Below, piece after piece: positions 57,340 to 64,000 of a stretch of 64,000 nucleotides of DNA. The DNA is from Haemonchus contortus (lineage: Eukaryota > Nematoda > Chromadorea > Rhabditida > Trichostrongylidae), in the NCBI GenBank assembly GCA_000469685.2, contig LS997563.1, positions 15,241,940-15,305,939 on the forward strand, read 5' to 3'. The translations under genes were made by a program, and so were the position numbers. Numbering within the stretch: position 1 is the first letter of the stretch; every line of letters begins with the position of its first letter. Below the pieces are notes generated by a model. It ran no database searches and had not been told where the DNA came from. It worked only from the letters and a program-made list of their open reading frames with translations.

Positions 57340-57893
57340 CCTGCAGTGAATTACGATGACGTCCTCGCTGTCAATGATGAGGAGAAGAATTGGATGACGA
57401 CGCGCCGCAAGGACGCTTTTTTGATAAGGAGAGCTGGTCGTCTGATGTGAAGAGGTTTTCTCGATCCTTATATGAAGAGGAATTTGCCATTGTAGGAAGC
57501 GATGACACTACCTTTAGCAAACTTTTTGACTCCTTCCCTATTTTTTGAACGACGGCTCACTTGCTTTTATTGTGCAGGAAACCTATCGGAACGCACTCAT
57601 CAAGTCGGCAAAATTCAGGGAAACCGATGAACAAGAAGTGATGCAATTTTCAGGACTGTGCTTTCTATCTGTGAAGATACCAAATTTGCGTCACTACTGG
57701 TCAACAAAGAAATCGCACGCGGAAACGTTTACTCGTCGAGGGCAAAAAAACTGTTACGGCTGCTACCAACGCATAAGTTCTAACTCAGGCAGAGAAGAAA
57801 CCAAGAAATGTGCTGCTAAAGTTTATACCAAGTTTTCTATTTGCGAGAAATTCGTTTGTTTGCTTTGTTTCAACGAAAAACACTGCAGATGTT
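57340..57893 (+). pseudogene. piggyBac transposase with deleted catalytic core
   Basis: An acidic lead (57350-57540, broken frame) is followed from 57545 by an open frame of 116 residues. Its first half matches the start of the piggyBac DDE domain (IVQETYRNALIKSAKF, TDEQEVMQFSGL, IPNLRHYWSTKKS). Immediately after, TRRGQKNCYGCYQR begins the Cys-rich C-terminal domain (C-x2-C ... C-x-K ... C-x4-C-x2-C ... C). The catalytic middle is absent, so the two ends are joined by an internal deletion. Not active as a transposase. The Cys-rich domain normally binds the element's ends. Confidence 0.7.
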
Positions 57894-58009
57894 AGTTCCT
57901 TGTGTAAAGTCGTTATCTCAACAGTTTTCTTTGCCGACGGGAATCGGGTATACGCTGAGCTGTTTCATTGATGTTGAGAACATTCAGAAAGATCATAGTA
58001 TTGGTTTGA

Positions 58010-58750
58010 TTAAAAAGTATTGATGGAATTGAGATTGTTTTTTCTGACTTATTTTACAGCCCAGCAAACAATGCAAGCTGATCAACAATATAAAATCATC
58101 GATACTCAAAACATCCCACCTAACTAGATCACCGATCCTCTTCTTCCAGAAGTGGGAAGATTGGGAGTCAAAGAAGACACCGACCACTTGTCAAGGTGGT
58201 CATAGTTGACGAATTGTTCTTTCGTCAGGCCTTTAGGGTCCAGAATAAGTAATAATCTGAGGAGGCAATATCAGGTGAATAGAGTGGGTGTGGAACCGTG
58301 TCCCAGCCTAGCTCCTCCAATTTGCGCGAGCCTCTTTGCCTATGTGAGGTCCAGCGCTGTCATAGAATATAAGCACGAAAATTCGTCCAGGCCGATTTTC
58401 TCGAACAACTTTCTCAAGTTTCTGCAGCTGACCAGCGTAATAGGGAGCGGTGACGGTGCAGCCTTGCTTCAGCAGTTCGTCGTACAGCTTTCTTTTCAAA
58501 TCCTAAAAGCATCAATGAGAAGCTCCTTGAGGTGGAGGCCGGATTTAGCTTTCGTCGGGCCCGAGGGCCAGGCCGCGCGGTGCTTGTCAGCGTCGTAGAG
58601 GACCCAGTTTCACTTCCAGTAGCTATTTCTACAAAACTCCTTGCGATTTATGTCGAGGAGGAGAGACTAACAAATGGATACTTGGGTGTGCTGCATGCTA
58701 TCGGTCAAGACATAAGGTATCCATTGAGTCTGTAACCGAAGGACTGAAAG
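58010..58750 (-). pseudogene. mariner transposase remnant (Mos1/Hsmar-like)
   Basis: Minus-strand pieces in order: ICQSLLLDINRKEF and WVLYDADKHRAAW (58690-58560), MKRKLYDELLKQGCTVTAPYYAGQLQKL (in part; 58499 on), FVLIFYDSAGPHIGKEARA (catalytic H-D-N-A-R-P-H now Y-D-S-A-G-P-H), and FFDSQSSHFWKKRIGDLVRRW-like end near 58100. Several frameshifts. It is a different lineage from the element at 33630. Confidence 0.7.
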
Positions 58751-58935
58751 CGACCGACGAGTGTTGATTGAGCACATCAACGTCTAGTCGCAAGACCGCG
58801 GATGTTAATTTACGGATCCTCTGACGGTGTCGAGATGGCGGAGCCGTCAAATGTCGGTATACCCAATATAAGTCAATTGCTATAGCTCATTGTCTGATCA
58901 GAAGAAGACCTACGCTGCATATTCGTTAAACGTAA

Positions 58936-59590
58936 TTAACCCTTCGACGACAATGCCGATTTCGACGTGACGCGCCCATGGGACCTACGCCTCCTTCCTT
59001 TCGTGAGCGACTGGCACCCACCGGTGGGTGCCATGGTCCCAGGGGTAACTCCTTTCTCTGACTCAATAAGTTTAGCAATATTTCGCTTGAAATGGGAGTA
59101 TCAAAATATTATTTCATCCATTATAATTGAGTGAGGCTTGAAAATGGAGTTTAGAAGCAATGTGGGGCAAATTCTGAAAATAATGTTTACAGTAAAAATG
59201 CGTATTACATTAAGATTCTTCAGTATCAAATTATGCTTTGCTAGTGCGCCTGCTAAGAAAGTGAAAACACAGTGCAACAGTTGTTACGGCTTTTACTGTC
59301 TGCAATGTTTCCAGGATGAACAAAAAGTTGCGGAAAGACCTAGGTTTTTTCTTCAGTGATACCTCATTGTATATCTACGTTTGTAATAAATAAGCTTTAA
59401 TAAAACAATAATGTGGACCATGTTGAATATAAATACCATAAAGTTAGTTATTAATAATGAAAATATCAAATAAGTTTCAAATGTGCAAATAAAGAAAAAA
59501 ACATGATGGCACCCAACATTGGGTGCTATGGTCCCATGCGCCAATCATAGTGGCACCCGCCGGCGGGTGCCATGATCGTCAAAGGGTTAA
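58936..59590 (+). mobile_element. 655-bp non-autonomous piggyBac element keeping a Cys-rich exon
   Basis: TTAA at 58936-58939 and 59587-59590, ends CCCTTCGACGA and (inverted) CCCTTTGACGA. Each end carries a GGCACCC-x-CCGG-x-GGGTGCC palindrome (59010-59030 and 59553-59571). Inside, a plus-strand frame (59138-59359, 73 residues) ends with CNSCYGFYCLQCF. That resembles the Cys-rich C-terminal domain of the piggyBac family as also seen at 57700-57890. Confidence 0.75.
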
Positions 59591-60064
59591 TTACTTGTAA
59601 GGATACTACACGTTGATATACATAGAACCGTGCCGTTGAAGAACAACTTTCACTGCCCGATGGCGTAGTGAAGAATTGTAGCAAGCCACTGCCTATTTAC
59701 CGAATGATTCAGACTTTTCATTCCATTGGAAACCATTTCTGCGATTTTCCTCAGTATACCAATGGATGATATCGAGATTGATCCCTATTCAACAACACTA
59801 AATCTTCCTTAATTTCTCAAGGTAAGCTGAAACTAGAAGAGCTTTATTCCGATTTCGAAGAAAATACGAATTAACCGGTTGAACAGCTTACTCAGAAAAC
59901 TCCGCTCTGGCCATTTGGTGACTTTTCCTTGAAAAATATAGAGGTGTAATCCTATTCTAATAATTTACACCACGCCTGTTGCGGGCGCTGAGACAAGGGT
60001 TTTGGTGGACCCTTTTTTGAAGCACCTCGCGGTGGTTCAGTGGATTTATGTTAGTAGAAGAGAT
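59591..60064. other. intergenic, nothing recognised
   Basis: No gene or repeat identified. Lies just beyond the poly(A) signal of the minus-strand zinc-knuckle gene. Confidence 0.5.
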
Positions 60065-60844
60065 AGACAAGACGAGAGCAAATCGGAATATTTATTCAGC
60101 GAACAGTATTGTACGAGCAAGGTAAAAACTGAAGTGTGTCGGGTCTCCAAAGCCCTGGCGGTCCGCCCCCGCCAGATGAGGTCGCGAGGGGATCATCGCC
60201 TGCGATACGCAGGCGATGATACTCCGGCGGGGCGGCTTGAAGTGTGACTGCTTGTTGGATTTTGGAGACTGCTTGGTGAGCTGCACGTTGAAAATGTAGA
60301 CTGCTTGTTGAATTGTGGAGGTGAGCTGCACGTTGAAAATGTAGACTGCTTGTTGAGTTGTGGAGGCTGGTTGAAGTGGATGACTGCTCGTTGGGTGGTG
60401 TAGACAGCTGGTGACGATCCAGCCTCAGAAGCGGTGTCGCTTATGAGGCTGTTGGGTTTGCCTGCGTTGGTGACAGAGCAGCAAGTTGTGGTCGAGACCA
60501 CAGCTGCTGCACTTCACCTCGCAGGCGTCTTCATGCCCTGGTTTAAGGCATTTCAGACAAAGCTGCAATTTCGCAGCTTGGGCTGTTCGTGACACGGGAT
60601 CGGGATATCTACTACACCTGCTGGTGTAATGAGAATCCCGATTCTCATCCAATGAACAAAAACTGCATGTCGACTTGGGAGTTGTGCGCTCCAAGATTGT
60701 CTGACATGCAGTCTCTATCGCTCCCAGTCTTGATAGTGCCGTGTCGATCGCTTGAAGTCGAGGCAGGATGTTGTGCAGCAGTGTTGCCATGTCGCAGCGG
60801 TCGAGATCGGTGATGGCATCTTGCATATCAGAGGCGAACGACAT
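60065..60844 (-). CDS. small Gag-like zinc-knuckle protein
   Basis: The minus-strand ORF 60844-60425 (139 residues) has a short helical N-terminus (DLDRCDMATLLHNILPRLQ), then CSFC...C, CLKCLKPGHEDAC (C-x2-C-x4-H-x4-C knuckle) and CSSCGLDHNLLLC. This module is typical of Gag in nematode BEL/Pao elements. A second open frame (60501-60193) overlaps it in another phase and encodes a Ser/Thr-rich tail with two copies of NKQSTFSTCSSPP. A frameshift or splice could join them; I leave the ORFs as they stand. AATAAA on the minus strand at 60096-60091 would end the transcript, and TATATAAG lies about 35 bp before the ATG. Full BEL Gag is longer, so this is either a deleted Gag or a domesticated one. 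Confidence 0.55.
60192..60220. repeat. 29-bp near-perfect palindrome
   Basis: ATCATCGCCTGCG and CGCAGGCGATGAT flank a 3-bp centre. It lies at the end of the second open frame of the zinc-knuckle gene. Confidence 0.85.
60275..60365 (-). repeat. two 45-bp tandem repeats
   Basis: GGTGAGCTGCACGTTGAAAA starts a 45-bp unit at 60275 and again at 60320. Being a multiple of 3, it repeats 15 residues in the minus-strand frame. Confidence 0.85.
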
Positions 60845-60849
60845 GTTGA

Positions 60850-61396
60850 TGATGCCCTGCTTAATTCCATCCTCCTTATATACGCGATTTTTCTGGATGT
60901 ATTCTCGACACGCCTCCTAAAATTCGCTTTAGGGGTATATAAAAAATTGTGCATTGTCATAAAGTCCCTTTTTGAGCCACTTTATGGTTATTTTCTCCCT
61001 TCAAGAGTGCTTCTGCAGGCCGTCTGTTGGAGAGCCCTTGAGATGTGGCGGCGTTTACTGCCGTTGGCAGATGGATTGGGCCGTGAGTGAGCAAATGTGT
61101 GTTTTGGGATTACTGTAGCCATAGTACTGTAGAATGCTTACTAGTTACAAGGTTATACGTGTTTATAAATGATATTGAGGCTATATACAGGTATGTACCG
61201 GTGAGATCGAAAGAATGAAATTATCGATTATACAGCCGTGTTGACGCCTTTTTGTAAACCCGCGCTGAATACGGCAAGGTTAATTAGGCAGCGTCAGTGA
61301 ATCTCCCTGGCACAAAATGGAGTTCGAGATGTCCTCCGATTACAATGACATCTCTTTTGGAGCGTCGGTGCGAAAGTGCCGGGGAGGTATTGTAGA
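60850..61396 (-). other. candidate LTR region
   Basis: Non-coding gap between the envelope stop (61397) and the Gag-like ATG (60844). On the minus strand it starts with purine-rich CCAAAAGAGATG, then TGTCATTGTAATCGG. It carries a TATATAAG box near 60880. Size and position fit an LTR, but the second LTR lies outside the window, so the boundaries are unproven. Confidence 0.4.
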
Positions 61397-64000
61397 CTAG
61401 GCAATTGTTGTTAAGGCATTTGCATTCTTAGATTTGAGACCATTAACGCAGCAGCCTAATAAGCGCCATATTCTTTTGCAAACAGTGCAAATGGCTGCCT
61501 TAGCAAATGAAATTATGTAGATACAAATAATGGGACCACCTAAGTAAGTGAGAGCGGCAACGACAAGGGTTGTGCTGAGCGCTGCTAAAGTCAGTTTCCA
61601 GTGAGTCATTAACATGTTTAGAAAGGGATCGATATTAGGTAGGCTAATGTCACTGAACCATTGGTGTTTCAGGGGCACTCCATGAGTCTTCATTTCAAAA
61701 ACAGAAATTGCTTGAGGTTCTGTGATATGGTAATATAGAGTGCCATTCAGAAGAAATTTAGTGGGTCTATCAGAACAATGAGCGTTGCATTGTTCGTTTA
61801 CTATAGGGTGGTTGAAATTGAGAATAACTTCATTTTTCTCTTCTAATGGCCCACAGGTGACCGAAAATTGTTGAGATTGACAAGTCACCGTTACTGTAGC
61901 TTTTGTTGGTGACTTACAGATTGTTGTGAGATGAGCACCCAGTGTGCAACCATAGCATCCTGTTAGCTCTGATATTTTAAAGTCACATTCTTGGTTGACA
62001 ATAAGTTCTGCTACCACATCTTGCAGCATCTTTGATTCAATCCTTAGGACCATTTCCTCCTCGTTGGACGTAGCAACGATGTTTCCCTCACGAAACTTTA
62101 TGTTTGCATGGGGTGTTTTAAGAGGCAGTATGCTTTGTGGATTATCACACAGTTTTTGAAAAGAGTCGTCCGGACACTGGCAGTTACGCGGCGAGTTTCC
62201 GCAACTGCACTGAATCCTACTCGAACAGGTAGAGAACCTCCTCAACGCTTGAGCAGGTGTATTGCATGCTACTGCAACTTGGAAATTAGGAGGCAAGAGA
62301 AACGATTCATCTTTTGCAATTGCAAAGCGCTTGTTTTCTAGTGAATATAATGGTCTTTGAATTGATATGATCGTAATATTGAAGTTATCGATGGTATTGA
62401 CCAAATATGGAGTTAATGACCGCTCAACTTTTTCTGTTCGATTGGCTATCGTTACCTCGATTTCTAATCTTACCGTAGTAGTCCAGTGAGGACACTGTAC
62501 GATTTCGAATATCCGATTTGATACTGGTCTGTGAGCGATTTTATAGAACCAGCAGCTAGGAAGCGGTAGGCCACATCCGCAGAAAAGGCCTCCGCAACTG
62601 TTAATGCAACCGGAGTGGCCAGGATATTTAGAAGCGTGCCTTAATTCATCAACTGTTTCATTCTGTTTGATCGTTTCACACTTGTTATTCTTGCATGACC
62701 CTGCTGTGGCACAGCGTTTAGCATGGTAAACTGTCAGCTCGGTAGGTCTTGTAAAAAATTCCGTGGCTTTTGAACATTCGAAGTCTATGGACTTCTTAGT
62801 AAATTTAGCTGACCCAACGGTTTTATTACCGTGCATGATTTCAATGCAGAGCTCCGACTGGAGCCTGTTGAACAGAAGTTCCCTGTTGTAATCGAGATGA
62901 CATTGATTATTCTCGTTGCACACGAGGTCAGCTGAGTGCCGCATGTAACCGTTTTGACATGCGCCTGTGAAAGACATGAGACATATTAGGGTACACAATG
63001 CAAGTGAAGTACTTGGAAGGGGTGTCAGTTCAAAACTGCAGACAGGTGCTGCTGGAATTTCTGACTCATTCTTCTCTGGTTTAGCGGCTTTTTTATAAGA
63101 TATCAGTTTCTTACTGATTTTAACTACAGTCCATATTGCACCCATGATTGCGGCTATGATAATACAGCTCAGCACAGCTGAGGATGCAATGGCTCCGACG
63201 GGCCAGCAATGAGGGTTTCCTAACAAACTTTTCGAAAGGAAATATTGATGTTCGCAGAATTTTGGTCTTTCGCAGAGCCATTGTTGTTCTTGCACCCCAC
63301 TACTGTTGAGGGTACGCAAGCGCACTTTTGCTCTTTTTTCAGTTGGCGATATGGGCAGGAAATATTTGGTATAACCTGATGTAGTGTTTATTAACTTGCA
63401 ATCGTTATCGATGCATAACTCAAACGAGACCTTCGATGGCGCCACACTGATTATTCCATTTGAGCAGGATATGACAGTCACGTTATTGATCGCAACGGCT
63501 GGACTCATCATTGCGCACAACATTAGAAATATGAAGGATGAAGGCGTGGAAATCGCGAAGGTTGTCTGATTCGATTCGCCATCCATGTTTCGAAAAAGAT
63601 CATGAGCACGCGTTTTTGATGCTCTGGGAAGGACTGGTCTAGTTTTTTGCGTAACCGTTTGTTCTGGTTCGCTTCCTTTGCACTCCGTGGGTGGTTTTTC
63701 ACCCGTTATTTTCGATATTTCTCCGTCAGCGCAGGGTTTCTCGGATACACTACGAATCTCAAGAGGGTAAATCTTGTTTAATGGCCTTTGAATGAGCCTG
63801 TGATTAGGCATCAGTATTTCTGCTGATCTCACGAGACCGTCAGCTGAAGTAATTATCTCAGTTATTCTGCCATAAGGCCAGTTGCCTCTGGGTATGAGGT
63901 CTTGCTCTATTAATACGACCTCTCCAGGCTCGGGGCAAGATCTTGTTAGATGGCGAGGTTGCTTTAGATGCTGTTTTTGCACTTCTCTCAGTAGTGTGAG
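61397..64000 (-). CDS. BEL/Pao-type retroelement: integrase C-terminus plus phlebovirus-G2-like envelope, 5' partial
   Basis: One uninterrupted minus-strand frame runs in from beyond the right edge to a TAG at 61397. About 867 residues are visible; residue positions here count from the ATG at 63982. Residues 20-75 match the DUF5641 module at the C-terminus of BEL/Pao integrases (LIEQDLIPRGNWPYGRI). A variable linker follows, then a hydrophobic segment (149-164), a short Cys-containing ectodomain, a membrane segment (262-288), a second hydrophobic segment (325-342), a large Cys-rich ectodomain of the phlebovirus G2 (class II fusion) type, and a C-terminal membrane anchor near 795-830. Such envelope genes are known from nematode BEL elements (Cer7-like, Tas). 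The absence of stops suggests a recent insertion. Intact pol and infectivity cannot be judged from this window. Confidence 0.8.
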   Translation of the reverse strand, partial: LTLLREVQKQHLKQPRHLTRSCPEPGEVVLIEQDLIPRGNWPYGRITEIITSADGLVRSAEILMPNHRLIQRPLNKIYPLEIRSVSEKPCADGEISKITGEKPPTECKGSEPEQTVTQKTRPVLPRASKTRAHDLFRNMDGESNQTTFAISTPSSFIFLMLCAMMSPAVAINNVTVISCSNGIISVAPSKVSFELCIDNDCKLINTTSGYTKYFLPISPTEKRAKVRLRTLNSSGVQEQQWLCERPKFCEHQYFLSKSLLGNPHCWPVGAIASSAVLSCIIIAAIMGAIWTVVKISKKLISYKKAAKPEKNESEIPAAPVCSFELTPLPSTSLALCTLICLMSFTGACQNGYMRHSADLVCNENNQCHLDYNRELLFNRLQSELCIEIMHGNKTVGSAKFTKKSIDFECSKATEFFTRPTELTVYHAKRCATAGSCKNNKCETIKQNETVDELRHASKYPGHSGCINSCGGLFCGCGLPLPSCWFYKIAHRPVSNRIFEIVQCPHWTTTVRLEIEVTIANRTEKVERSLTPYLVNTIDNFNITIISIQRPLYSLENKRFAIAKDESFLLPPNFQVAVACNTPAQALRRFSTCSSRIQCSCGNSPRNCQCPDDSFQKLCDNPQSILPLKTPHANIKFREGNIVATSNEEEMVLRIESKMLQDVVAELIVNQECDFKISELTGCYGCTLGAHLTTICKSPTKATVTVTCQSQQFSVTCGPLEEKNEVILNFNHPIVNEQCNAHCSDRPTKFLLNGTLYYHITEPQAISVFEMKTHGVPLKHQWFSDISLPNIDPFLNMLMTHWKLTLAALSTTLVVAALTYLGGPIICIYIISFAKAAICTVCKRIWRLLGCCVNGLKSKNANALTTIA

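Overview
The window looks like a nematode nuclear genome, most likely a strongylid (clade V) worm. Introns end in TTTCAG-type acceptors. The ATGs of two genes sit directly behind such acceptors, as expected for spliced-leader addition. The host genes are nematode-like (an atypical giant copine, eL37, a CYSL-type enzyme). The space between them is filled with decayed RTE retroposons, mariner and piggyBac elements and foldback repeats. The exact species cannot be told from the sequence.

Layout. Positions 1-21566 (+) hold the 3' part of one giant gene: a 15.7-kb uninterrupted exon that continues past the left edge, spliced across a 3.1-kb intron to eight small exons encoding a copine/von Willebrand A domain. 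All splice phases agree and give at least 5,573 residues. Its 3' UTR ends near 22.15 kb. Positions 22.2-24.06 kb are a large degenerate inverted repeat. A dead RTE fragment lies at 24.9-25.8 kb, and an unrecognised multi-exon minus-strand gene at 26.2-28.9 kb.

From 30 to 38.2 kb there are almost only mobile remnants: a TIR element, a non-LTR remnant, a mariner copy, an RTE piece and a TTAA-flanked piggyBac element with a hairpin inside. Ribosomal protein eL37 (-) spans 38.56-41.68 kb with a 2.8-kb intron. RTE and piggyBac-MITE fragments follow. A ten-exon cysteine-synthase-like gene (-) spans 47.17-52.98 kb. Its introns carry several repeat families shared with the rest of the window.

The right end (56.4-64 kb) is accessory DNA: an RTE tail, an internally deleted piggyBac transposase, a mariner remnant, a 655-bp TTAA-flanked element that keeps a Cys-rich coding piece, a small zinc-knuckle (Gag-like) gene, and the 3' part of a BEL/Pao-type retroelement. 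In that retroelement the integrase C-terminus and a phlebovirus-G2-like envelope lie in one open frame. The order envelope, LTR-like gap, Gag-like ORF suggests a tandem or rearranged insertion.

The best candidates for something under-described are the giant repeat-copine protein with its regular ~120-residue repeats, and the piggyBac family whose derivatives keep the Cys-rich C-terminal domain without a catalytic core.
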